NCBI GenBank assembly: GCA_009746045.1
Contig: RPFO01000156.1
Location: 6,722,914-6,786,913 of the forward strand
Direction of reading: 5' to 3'
DNA length: 64,000 nucleotides
DNA from: Mesostigma viride
Taxonomy: Eukaryota; Streptophyta; Mesostigmatophyceae; Mesostigmatales; Mesostigmataceae
The position numbers were made by a program, and so were the translations under genes. The notes under the pieces are model-generated. The model saw only the letters and a list, made by a program, of their open reading frames with translations. It did not search any database and was not told where the DNA came from. The stretch's first letter is position 1, and each line of letters begins with the position of its first letter. Shown here in pieces: positions 42,855 to 52,298 of the stretch.

Positions 42855-43625
42855 CGAACACGGCGGCGGTGGCCCTGGTTACCGCCTCTCCGACCTGATT
42901 TATGTGGATGATACCCACCCTCATCGGGCGACCCGAGCACATTCAGACCTGGCTGTCCAGACTGTCTACCAGGCTTAGAGGCGCGGGCGGTGGGGTTGGA
43001 CAGAGATTAATTAGTGTCAAAACTGAAGCGATGGTGATTGGGGCTACCAGCTCCCCCGGCGCCGAGGCCCGGCCGGCTGCTAAACGGGACGGAGGTCCCG
43101 TTCCGTGATCGCTTCAAAGTTCAAACTAGCTGCTGGGGAGCATGCTCCCCGGCACCGCCGACGATGTGGAAATCGATCCGCATCGGCCTGGCCTGGGCTA
43201 GGCTTCGTTGGCTCAAAACCTACTGGCACTCGACGGGCCTGGGCGAGCACCGCAAGCGAATGCTCTTCAAGGACCGATCGTCCTCACGGTGCTTACGTAT
43301 GGCGCCGCTCGAGGCGTGGACACTCACGGACACACTGGCCGCCATTAAGCTGGACGGCATGGTTTACAGGATGCTTCTACAGGTCCTGAATGTAGGGTTT
43401 TCCATACGTAGGTCATTAGAGCCTTTGTATCAGGTACGTATGCCTCGCATTTCGGACGAAATTAATTAGGCAGCGTAGGATAGCATTTGTAGGGCATCTT
43501 GCTCGCACCAGTCAGGTAGATACCGCCCTTGGTCTGGCCGGCCCCCAACGACTTGGCCAACCAGGGCGGCACATCCTGATCGACCTGGCCTGGCCCCAAG
43601 GACATTCCTAGAAAGCTGGGTAAAC
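42855..43625 (+). pseudogene. LINE reverse transcriptase fragment (plus strand, 3' part)
   Basis: YRLSDLIYVDDT holds the YxDD box, then the frame shifts and continues as LIGRPEHIQTWLSRL..., SVKTEAMVIGAT, IRIGLAWARLRWLKTYW, GLGEHRKRMLF and finally IAFVGHLARTSQVDTALGLA, the same C-terminal block as the minus-strand copy. At least three frame changes make it a pseudogene. Confidence 0.7.
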
Positions 43626-43945
43626 CTAGACCATGAACTACACACAGATGTTGCTGGCCGACCTAGCTAGCGATCCCAGCTCAGTTTGAACACCGCATTC
43701 ACTCCCTCTCTCTAGCTTGCTTGGACTGCTATGCAGAACAAGAAGAGGTGGCAGAAGATTGTCCAGCTAGGCTCACACGCCAGATCATGTGGGCAAGCCC
43801 CCTCCCCCCAAGCGGTTCAAGGGGCCGGCTTTGCTAAGTAGAGTAGTTGGGGTTTTCAAGACTAGATAGCTAGCTTAGAGTCGGCTTAGTTCGATTCCGC
43901 GGCTTCGCCCACCTCCATCCATCGATCCAGCAATTGGAATATGCA

Positions 43946-44036
43946 TGATCTCCTAACGGAGTCATGTTATAATTTAATTTAATTTAATTTAATTTAATTT
44001 AATTTAATTTAATTTAATTTAATTTAATTTAATTTT
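43946..44036 (+). mobile_element. 91-bp micro-retroposon with hairpin, (TTTAA)n tail and TSD
   Basis: Flanked by AATATGCA (43938-43945 and 44037-44044). The insert is TGATCTCCTAACGGAGTCAT, then GTTATAA, then about twelve AATTT units. CTCCTAACGGAG is the 3'-terminal hairpin shared with the SINE-like element at 18.7 kb. Beyond the right repeat, 44045-44110 shows another minus-strand piece of that family. Confidence 0.75.
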
Positions 44037-44402
44037 AATATGCACGACAGGAATTAATCTAAAGGGCAGAGACCGGCCTTTCTCCGTCATGCCAGAGGCA
44101 TGCCACAGTGCCACTTGCCGGCCACGAGCCACGAGGTAGCCATGGCTGACGGCGGAGCTCATAACTTTCACGTTTGGGCACCAAATTCGGCCGTGAATAT
44201 CACAATCCGTTCGTCTTTCTAAGACACACACGCTGATCAATATATTTCCGTGAAGCTATCACGCAATATAATTATGACGAGCTCATGCATCGACGCAACG
44301 CAGCCTGGCGGCTGCGCTGAGCCCTAAAAATACGTCCGCAGCTCCAGCTGCAGCTTCGCCCTCAGACTCGGTTAAGGCAGCGGTGCCACTAGTTAAGCAC
44401 TG

Positions 44403-45390
44403 ATGCAAGTGGTCCAGTCGCCCAGGTCCCCTCCAGGCCGGCCTGCCTCGCCCTCGGCATCGCCTGAGCCCAAGCGCAGACTGTCGCCCTGCCGCGCCTG
44501 CCAAGCTGAGCTGGGATCGACGAGTCCGACTTTGACGTCAACCACCTCTGGCTACTGGAACCGAAAACCGTATGCCTTCATGGACGATATGTGTTTTTTC
44601 GATCAGCACGCCCGCCTCGCTTATTGCATGATCTGTGCACGCACCTCATCTTCCGCCAAAACCGCGAGGCCATATGACAAAAAATGGCCACCCGATCTCT
44701 TGCCTCACTGTCGACGACCTGCCGCGCTTGACGCGCCGGCCCCCGGCTTCAGCGCCTTGCCCTCTGCTCCCTCCTCGGGCGCTCCACAGCCGAGATCTGG
44801 CCCCCCGGCCCCTCCCACCATCGCGACCGACACCATCATTCGCACTCTCGCTCAGTTAAGGAAGCCTTCGCGCAGCACGTGACCCCCCTCGCTGTAGATG
44901 TGGCATGCAGCCATGGGCCGCGCACTCTGGCTGCCGAGCTCCCCTCCAGGCTACACCGCCACCGAGGTCCACCTTCCTCGCGCCTCCTCCACCACCCCCA
45001 CCCCCACCGCCATCACCGCCCAGCTCTTTGACATCGACAAGCACCTCCGGCCAAGACAACGCCATCGCCATCGAGTGCCTGCAAAACACCGCAGGCCTCA
45101 CCGCCCATGCAGGCAGTGAATTAAGGACATCATGCAGTTGCCGCCAAGCCAGCCCCCGCTGGCCCGGCAGGCGATGCTCCTCCCCCCCAGACCTGGGCAG
45201 CCATGCTGCTGAACCACACCACCACCACCACCTCCGCCGTCGCATCTACATGTGCAGCTCAAGCAGCAGACGCTCGTCCTCCGCGAGGAGGCCGAGCTCG
45301 ACAAGCGCAGCGCCTTAACGTCATCCTCAAGAACTTCGACCTTGTGGAAGGCCGGGGAACTCTGTGTGACTTGCAATTACTTATAGCATA
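44403..45390 (+). pseudogene. Possible decayed LINE ORF1-like sequence
   Basis: Broken plus-strand frames hold a CRACQAEL...CMICARTS cysteine pattern, Pro/Ser-rich stretches and, near the end, WAAMLL, LREEAELDKR and LNVILKNFDLVE in alternating frames, reminiscent of L1-type ORF1 (coiled coil then RRM-like fold). Assignment rests on weak similarity and position among LINE debris. Confidence 0.3.
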
Positions 45391-45561
45391 GCGGATGCAG
45401 TTGAAGGCTGTCCCACCGGCCGCCCAGAGGCCACAGATATAGGCTAGCTTGGAACTCCTTGAGAGGCACCGGGTTGGGAGAATATAAACGCCTCTCAGAC
45501 CGGAGCCGTAGGGAGTTAGCTAGCGACACACCCAGGGGTTAATGACGTCCCATACAACGTC

Positions 45562-45614
45562 CCATGATCTCCCAACGGAGGCATGTTATAATTTAATTTA
45601 ATTTTTTTAATTTA
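45562..45614 (+). mobile_element. 53-bp micro-retroposon with hairpin, A/T tail and TSD
   Basis: Flanked by ATACAACGTC (45552-45561 and 45615-45624, ten bases, perfect). The insert runs CCATGATCTCCCAACGGAGG, CATGTTATAATTTAATTTAA, then T-rich tail. The CTCCCAACGGAG hairpin and following sequence match 43946-44036. Confidence 0.85.
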
Positions 45615-45839
45615 ATACAACGTCTGATACAAAGTTGTTTCAAATACAAGGTCCAGAAGGTACATATATACGATTTTTTGATATATATTCATTGAGAATG
45701 ATAGATTACGGAGGTGAGATAGGCATGCAACATAAGAAAAAACCCGAGAACTGGGAGAATAACCCTGAAGAAATTAATAGTAATCTGACACAGACATCCA
45801 AGGATCACGCCAGCGGCACAAGGTACAACTAACTATACA

Positions 45840-48262
45840 TCACAAAACTACACGCAGCAACAGCGCTGCCGGCCCACCATGCAGGCCTGGAAGGAATCTA
45901 GACCGCATGGGTCGCGACAAAGTCGGCCCGGGTGCGGCGGAATAACACATCAGCCACGGTGCGAGTGAGGGCGAGTGACAGACGCTGCCGCCAATACGAG
46001 GACCACGTGCGGGCCGACCACGGGGCGGTCTGACCCTCGAGGTCGAGGCGGTCTTCACGGCGCTGGCAGCACTCGTGGAAAAACTCCGCTGTCTTGGGGC
46101 CCATGGCCCCGAACTCCTCAAGGACAAAGGGGATGACCCGGTGGGGCCCCACATTGCCGTATAGGAGGCAAACTTGTCGCGCTCAGCCACAGCGGCAGCA
46201 GCGCCGGCATCCACAGCCGCCCGGAGGATGTGGCGACCGGAAAGCGGCCGAGCCACGGAGACATCGATGAGCAGGTGGCAACCCTGCCCGTCGTAGTCAA
46301 GCACGGTAATGTCGGGGCGGTGGTTGGGTGAGTAGAGGGCGGCCCCATCCGCGTCCTCGCACTTAATGGTGGAGTGGGGAAAGACCGACCGAACCATGGC
46401 ACACACCACCCGGAGGAGAGCGGTATGGAGATAGAGGAACCAGTTCTGGTTCTGCTGGCCACCCATGCACGCGATGTAGTGCGTCCCAGTAGTATCCAGA
46501 GCAAGCCCGCAGCTGCCGCAGGACGCACCCGCCGTGATGAGAGGTTGCGGGGCAAAGAGCTGGTGGCGGAGAGCGATGGCGTAAAGGGCCGGAACCAGTG
46601 TGAACAAAGGGCTCATGGGGAGGGCGCGCAGGAATGCGGACCCCACGCTCCCCTCAAGGGAAACGGAGTGAAGCCAAGCCTTCCCCTGATCGTTCAAGCT
46701 CGCATGCAGACCCATCCAGTCGGCACAGTGTAGTATACCCGCGTAGGTCTTTTGTTGTTTTTCATGAACGCAGGCAGGGAAGACACTAGGACTGACGACA
46801 GTGGACACGCCGGGCGTGCCCCGGGGCAGGCGACGGTGGACGGCCTGAGCGGGGCGGACGAGGTCGCAAGCCTGCTGGATCCCGAGGTAAGAATCCTGCA
46901 CAGCCTGCACAAAGGGAAAGGGGGATGGGGTGACCAAGTCGGGAATGGCGCTGACGGCGCTGGGGACCAACCGGCGGATCTCCGCCCAGGCCTGAGCAAC
47001 AGAGCCAAGGAAGGCGGCGGGGGCGAGGCGGGCGGCGCGGGTGAGCCCACACCCGCCCATGCGGCAGGGGAGGGTGGCCAAGCGCATGGAGTGAGCTGGC
47101 AGGCTAGGGCCGGGGAGGAGCACCTGCAAGGCGGCCTGAATGCGCTCGTCATGGCCTTCCGCGGCAAGCCGCACCAAGTGGGGGGGAGCGCCACGGAGCC
47201 AGTGAACCACCCGCGGGTGGGCGCAAAACCACAGGAGGAGCCCTTTGGTCTGGGGGTCCTTGAGGCGCGCCCAAGTCTCAAGGACATGGGTGCGCTGTTC
47301 CACGGTGGCCCGGAGCTCCTCTTCGACGTAGGCAGGGTCACCCACAGGGACGCCCAGGCACGAGAAACCGCGCGCCCGCGCCAATGCCCCCGGGATAGCC
47401 GCGGGGAAGCCAGAGCAGTCCCCCTGGGGCGAAAAGACTGCACACTTGGGGAGGGTGAGCCGAAGGTTGATGGCCGCCATGGCCACTTCAAGGGCAGCCA
47501 GGGCGGCAACCACAGCGTCGGCCGGGCCAAGGGCATGGATATCGTCCATGTAGGCGAGGAGCACGACATCCGGGTGCGCAGCGTGGACACCTTGGAGAGC
47601 CTTGTGCAGCGGGGCAGACAGGTAAAAGGGGCCGAGGGGGTCACCTTGCTGGGTTCCCGTGCGGGAAGCGATGTCGGCGAACGTCCCATCCTCCATGAGG
47701 AAGGAGAGTTGAGTGGGTTCGCCGTAGCAGGCTGCTGTCCACGCAAGAAGGTCAGGGAACGCCTCGCCGACGGCCTCAAAGATGCTAGCCTTGGTGACAG
47801 CATTGAACGCATTGTGGCAATCCACCTTCAGCGCCACATGGGTCGGATGCGTCTCGAGGTAGGCCTGAACTGTGTGCACGATGATGTCGCTGCCCCCTTT
47901 GGTGGCGACGCCAAGCTGGGCCGCGACGGACTCCTCAGTATCACTCCGGTTGGGGCAGAAGTAGGCGCGAAACTCGGGGGCCTTTTGGCGACAAATGACC
48001 TTACTCACCAGCTTGCGTAGGACCTCGCCGCAAGCAATGGGACGAACGCGGCCAGCAGGCGGGGGACGTCGTCTTTCAGGAGGGCAATGAGGCGTGCCCC
48101 AGCCAGCCAAGGGCGCGCCGCGGGGGCCAGGGACCCCGCGGCCAAGTCGGCGGCAGCCTCAAAGAGTGCGGTCGCCCCGCCATGGCCCGCCATCACGGAG
48201 AGGTGCTCGTAGCGCCAGCCTGAGGGGCCGGTGGAGGAGGCGTTCGGCAGATCCTTCAGCAC
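45840..48262 (-). pseudogene. Non-LTR retrotransposon with CCHC motif and restriction-like endonuclease
   Basis: The minus strand reads, in order: NASSTGPSGWRYEHL and AGARLIALLKDD (from 48262); a frame change near 48075 in a C run; RPIACGEVLRKLVSKVICRQ; ALKVDCHNAFN; GTQQGDPLGP; LLAYMDDIHALG (catalytic YxDD); thumb; a Cys2-His-Cys motif (CGSC, nine residues, HYIAC); HRPDITVLDYDG...LIDVSV, a PD-(D/E)xK-type endonuclease core; a frame change near 46150; then HRVIPFVLEEFGAMGPKTAE and the C-terminus near 45900. Known: this RT-CCHC-RLE layout is typical of early-branching LINE clades (R2/NeSL/CRE type), which usually choose specific targets. The 5' end is truncated by 48262-48300 and two frameshifts make it inactive as assembled. 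It differs from the LINE copies at 24 and 42 kb. Confidence 0.85.
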
Positions 48263-48300
48263 AGCCGTGAAGATTAAAAATATAATGACTTACAGCAGAG

Positions 48301-48491
48301 ACTTACCGCCTCGTCTGCCATTACAGTAGAGGACAGCTCGGATGAGGATTACATCCCCATCTAGTGCTTAACGGTTGGGGGATGATGCAGACGATGTTTG
48401 TTTAAACTTTTGTGTAATTATTTTTCTAATGAGATTAGCATAGTACTCCGTGGCATGCCTTTGCGCATGACACGCAAGTACTTACTTACTT
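48301..48491 (+). mobile_element. Composite SINE-like retroposon (modules A+B), 13-bp TSD
   Basis: Flanked by ACTTACAGCAGAG at 48288-48300 and 48492-48504. The 191-bp insert is module A (also at 19897-20022), then module B (also at 24389-24460), ending in an (ACTT)n tail that merges with the right repeat. No reading frame. TSD, short-tandem tail and dispersed near-identical pieces indicate LINE-driven retroposition. Confidence 0.85.
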
Positions 48492-48504
48492 ACTTACTTA
48501 CAGC

Positions 48505-48855
48505 AGAGTGAAATCACTCAAACCAAAGCAAACGCCCAGCTATAATAAACCTATATTGTCCAAAAACCAAATGTCCTCATTTGAGGACATAGTCCTCGTT
48601 TGAGACGGGGGGGGTCAGGGGGGCGGTTTTGGCGCCAAAGTTGGTCCTGAGGATCCCTGGTGGGTTTTGGCGCGAAACTGGGATAGGTACTGAGCGCGCC
48701 AAGCCCCCGGGGTCGACAGGGGCCGACCGTACCTGGAAAATATGAGGCGAGGAAAAGTACCTACTACAGCAAGAACGTTGCAATGTAATCGAGCATTTTG
48801 TCGAGTGACGGCTATGGGGTCGTTCCAGTTCTGAGGCTTGCCTGAACGTTATAGG
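48505..48855. other. Spacer between SINE and gypsy LTR
   Basis: No gene. Contains the perfect inverted repeat ATGTCCTCATTTGAGGACAT at about 48570-48589 and a G run at 48606-48613. Confidence 0.5.
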
Positions 48856-49558
48856 TGTAACAACCAAATGTTACATCCAAAGTTTTCCTACTGTTGAATC
48901 TTATTATGAGTTCTTTAGGACAATTATTTGAGAAGTTAGGAGGCTTCGACGTCTGATAGATATTGGGCCTGCTGAGATCTGTCGAATCTATTGTTCTACC
49001 CTCATTGGTCGTGGCCTGATCCACGTAGGGTACTTTGCATGGTGTTGTTTAGTCAGTCATAGATTCTCTGCAGTACCGTTGTACCTGGTGGATTTGGTTC
49101 CAGGTCATTGAGATTTCGTATGTGCTGGCTTTGTGTTGTGTGGAGGATTCGGAGGCTAAGATCTTATCTTGAGTGATCCTCACTTTTGATTGGTCCTTCC
49201 GGGTTAGGGTTGGATGGATGCTGCGTGCACGATGACTTTTATCCTGTTTGGGGCGGCCGTGCATGTGTGCGTACGTGAGAGCTAAAGCTATGGTGTAATT
49301 CAAGGGTTTCCTTGTTTCATCAATCAAACAACCCTTGCCAAAAGTCAACTATAACTTCAACAGATAGTCGACTTGGATATAACTTGTCTGTTGTGTCTAA
49401 CAAGGGTGGGGACTCATTCCCTTAACTGTTGAAGATCCATCTTCATTGCTTCTCTGGACGTGAAGTTATCTGTCGTGACTCCAACCCAGGTATAAAGATC
49501 TTTTCACGCTAATGTTGATACTGAGGCTGTTGCAAACACAACATTTTTAGTCGTTACA
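48856..49558 (+). repeat. Ty3/gypsy 5' LTR (703 bp)
   Basis: Begins TGTAACAACC and ends AGTCGTTACA: perfect 6-bp terminal inverted repeats (TGTAAC/GTTACA) with the usual TG...CA ends, and a primer-binding site directly after. TATAAAG at 49491-49497 is the best TATA-like motif. Boundaries are inferred from termini and PBS because the second LTR is not in the window. Confidence 0.8.
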
Positions 49559-49573
49559 TTGGTATCGGAGGGT
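49559..49573 (+). promoter_or_regulatory. Primer-binding site, initiator tRNA-Met type
   Basis: TTGGTATCGGAGGG directly follows the LTR end and closely resembles the TGGTATCAGAGC complement of initiator tRNA-Met used by most plant LTR elements. About 200 nt of leader follow before the gag ATG at 49782. Confidence 0.75.
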
Positions 49574-49781
49574 TTCTACCTAGGTGTTGGTTGTCTTGAC
49601 AGTATTAGTTCACGATTAACAATGGAATTCTTGCCAGACCCAGAGAGGGTACGTTATGCTGTGTATTCGGACAGTTCTTAAGAGTGTGACTCATCCTTAT
49701 GTGACAGTCTTGCTCTGAGAACTGCCTTGAGCCCATAAGTCTCTAACGTTCCCCAGTCCGGCATGCGCGACCCATGGAGTG

Positions 49782-51569
49782 ATGAGTAACCCGGAGACAC
49801 AACCACCGTTATCAAGTAAGAGAGTTGAAGATGCAACCACATCTTTAGCAGCTCAACGGACGACCGGTGATGAAAGGGTTTCATCATCTACTCCCAGACG
49901 TCAACTATTTGGAGATACCACCTTAATGTCTGCTTCCCGCAGATATTCGCTGTCGGTCGGCCCAAAGTTCTCCATCTTGCCCCTCGGTGTGCAACCAGGC
50001 GAGCCCTCCCTGCGTGGCATTGGTAGAGGTGGACCCCGGTTTTCCAACGTGGAAGACACGCGTTCACCAGCACCCGAATACGGTTCGGCTATTCGTTTTG
50101 GCTACAACACGGTGCCGGGGCGAGACGGCACTCGGCTAGCGGCTGACGAGCTGACAGCGGAGAAAATCCGATTACAACATGAACGTGAGGAAGCTGCGAG
50201 AGCTAGAAGTGTGGCGGAAGCGCTGGAGAAGAGTGTGGGTAGGACTATTGCGCGTGTGCAGCAACTTGAGTCGCAAGGGCAGGCGGGCGATGGGGAGTCT
50301 GTTTTCGTGGATCAACCGTCTCCTACACTGGGTACACGAAGGGTATATGCGGTTGACGCTCCTTTTGTTGATGAAGGGACAGAGGTACAGGGGAATGAGC
50401 CTCCACGGCTCTCGGTGGCTGCGACAATGCCGAAGAGTCAGAATGCACCACACGCCCCAGTGATGGAGCTCACGTCTTTGTATCCTCGTACTGTTCCTTT
50501 TCCCAAGGTGGAGTCGGTAGACAAGCTATCGCTGACCAACCTAACCCATCGCAGCTTTGACCATTTCTCCACCAAGTTTCAGGATGTCTTCGCTATCCAT
50601 TTCGCCAACTACGGGCCCAAGGCAGAGGAACGTCTCACGATGGACATCCAGAAGAGAATGGTTAGGCAGCGGATGAGCGACAGTGCCAGCGACCGGTTTG
50701 ATGAGTTTTTGCGTTCTGTGGCTGGACGTGCGTGTACCGACCTCCCCTCTCTCCTATTGGGCTTTCGCCGGTTTCTGTTACCCCAGGATCAACTTCGCAT
50801 GGATCGGGACGCATTGGCTAGCTGTACGCAGGCTGGGTTGACGCTGCCACAGTTTGTGGAGCAATTCACCAACCTTAGGGCCAAGATTCCCCAATGCTCT
50901 GACGCAGAGGCGCTTCACAGACTACTGCATGGCATGGCTCCACACGTGCGACTGGATGTGGACAAGCACTTCTCCCAGTTCGACTACGTGGACTGGCAAT
51001 GGGACAAAGTGTTGTCTTATGTGCTCACCCTCTGTCGTGTGCCTGCTTTTTCTGTCAAGTGGGAGCCTGTGGCCACGCCAGTGCCACCCATCAAGAAGTC
51101 CCTGAACCAGCTGGATGACCTCCTGGGAGAGCTCAATGCTTTGGATCCCACCCAGGGTAACTGTTTTATCTGCAACCAGCCAGGTCACTTCGCACGGGAC
51201 TGCCCCAGACGGGACCAGTTTCCCCCTGCCACGAGAGGACCTTTTGGCGCCCTGCCATCTCCCAGGCCACCCAGCCTTCCTCCTGGCGTTCCTGCTGGCG
51301 ATCACCGGATGCAGCCAGGGTTCCAGCCTAACTTCCAGCCCTCTGGGAGGTTCCAGTCCCGCGCTCGGCCCTTCAGCAGACAGGATAAGCGTCGGATGGT
51401 GAACGCTCTCATGCAGCTGCTGGCAGATGAGGAGGATGGGGGGACGAGGATGAGCCTACAGCACCACCTGAGCAGCTTTCACCATCAGGCAGTGGAGCAA
51501 CTCCAGACCCACCTGAGTCAAAAAACTAGTTGGGTCCCCAGGTCATCCTTTTGTCATGGCCAGGTCTGA
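49782..51569 (+). CDS. Ty3/gypsy Gag (capsid and nucleocapsid), 595 aa
   Basis: Structural protein forming the intracellular particle and binding element RNA. Open from ATG at 49782 to TGA at 51567-51569. Ser/Arg-rich N-terminus; a short charged helix around residues 120-165 (AEKIRLQHEREEAARARS); capsid-like region ~225-420 (SFDHFSTKFQDVFAIHFANY, LRSVAGRAC, LTLPQFVEQFTNLRAKI, LHRLLHGMAPHVR); CCHC zinc knuckle CFICNQPGHFARDC (C461, C464, H469, C474); then a Pro/Arg-rich tail. It overlaps the start of the pol frame (+1), which is open from 51517, so Pol could be made by a +1 shift as in Ty3, or from the ATG at 51556. Apparently intact. Confidence 0.9.
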   Translation: MSNPETQPPLSSKRVEDATTSLAAQRTTGDERVSSSTPRRQLFGDTTLMSASRRYSLSVGPKFSILPLGVQPGEPSLRGIGRGGPRFSNVEDTRSPAPEYGSAIRFGYNTVPGRDGTRLAADELTAEKIRLQHEREEAARARSVAEALEKSVGRTIARVQQLESQGQAGDGESVFVDQPSPTLGTRRVYAVDAPFVDEGTEVQGNEPPRLSVAATMPKSQNAPHAPVMELTSLYPRTVPFPKVESVDKLSLTNLTHRSFDHFSTKFQDVFAIHFANYGPKAEERLTMDIQKRMVRQRMSDSASDRFDEFLRSVAGRACTDLPSLLLGFRRFLLPQDQLRMDRDALASCTQAGLTLPQFVEQFTNLRAKIPQCSDAEALHRLLHGMAPHVRLDVDKHFSQFDYVDWQWDKVLSYVLTLCRVPAFSVKWEPVATPVPPIKKSLNQLDDLLGELNALDPTQGNCFICNQPGHFARDCPRRDQFPPATRGPFGALPSPRPPSLPPGVPAGDHRMQPGFQPNFQPSGRFQSRARPFSRQDKRRMVNALMQLLADEEDGGTRMSLQHHLSSFHHQAVEQLQTHLSQKTSWVPRSSFCHGQV

Positions 51570-51805
51570 CCTGCCTGCTGTTGACGTTAGGCCAGTGAAC
51601 ACTGTGGGTGCTTCTGACCCTGCTGTCCCTGTGGGGCCCCCTGTACCAGGTCACTTACTCAAGTTTCAGGCTAGGCTCCTCAACGTGCCAGTTCCCTTGG
51701 CTCAGCCAGCTTGCTTGTTTATGATTGATTCTGGTGCTGGCAGTAATTATATTGCTGCATCCTTGGTGCAGGAGTTGAAGTTGCCTGTGTTTGCCCACCC
51801 CACAC
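51556..51805 (+). pseudogene. Ty3/gypsy Pol, protease N-terminal part (interrupted)
   Basis: ATG at 51556 in the +1 frame relative to gag. It contains the retropepsin core CLFMIDSGAGSNYIAASLV with the DSGA catalytic box and stops making sense exactly where the copia-like LTR begins (51806). The frame resumes at 59464 with no loss of phase if the insert and one CACAC copy are ignored. Confidence 0.85.
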
Positions 51806-52280
51806 AGTTAGTCTCCATGCTTTGCTGTAGACTAAGTCTCAAAGGCATTGTGAATACAACGTATGAATAAGCCTTGTAAACCCACGTTGGTATGTGAATA
51901 TAAATACCACGTGGGCTATGCAGATAGGGATGCTAGTCGAGTCGCATACGTTTCCCTAGATAGGTACTTTGGGTACTGAGGTACGTGACAGATGTCAGTA
52001 CCCAGTATACGTAGTGTCCTGTCATTGGACGGTACTAGAGTATCCTATAGATAGGGACCGTACTGCAGCGTGCATTGATTTGTGATCGCACGATGCAGTG
52101 ACTAGGCAGCTACCTGTCATCGTGCGGCCTCGGGCCAACGGTCTGCACCCAACGGTCACTGGCGGCGCAGCCGGTGAGAGGAACGTTGATAAAGGGTAAA
52201 CCTATTTTCTAATGAACCAAGCAATTCATTGCTCCAAGCTTTCAGTGTTCTCAAGCAATATATCCCACCGCATTCTAACT
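51806..52280 (+). repeat. Copia-like 5' LTR (475 bp)
   Basis: Begins AGTTAGTCTCC and ends CATTCTAACT; the ends are 6-bp inverted repeats (AGTTAG/CTAACT) instead of the usual TG...CA. TATAAATA at 51899-51906, followed by CCACGTGG, is a good promoter core. The gag ATG lies only 18 nt after the LTR end, leaving almost no leader; no standard tRNA-Met PBS is seen in TGAATTTTATTTGCTACC. Confidence 0.93.
51899..51906 (+). promoter_or_regulatory. TATA box in copia-like LTR
   Basis: TATAAATA followed four bases later by the palindrome CCACGTGG (G-box core CACGTG). Both are duplicated in the 3' LTR at 59080. Position within the LTR suits the U3/R boundary. Confidence 0.55.
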
Positions 52281-52298
52281 TGAATTTTATTTGCTACC

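Noticed and set aside
46752..48020. 422-codon plus-strand frame
   Set aside because: Antisense shadow of the RLE-type LINE, whose minus-strand frame has all RT motifs.
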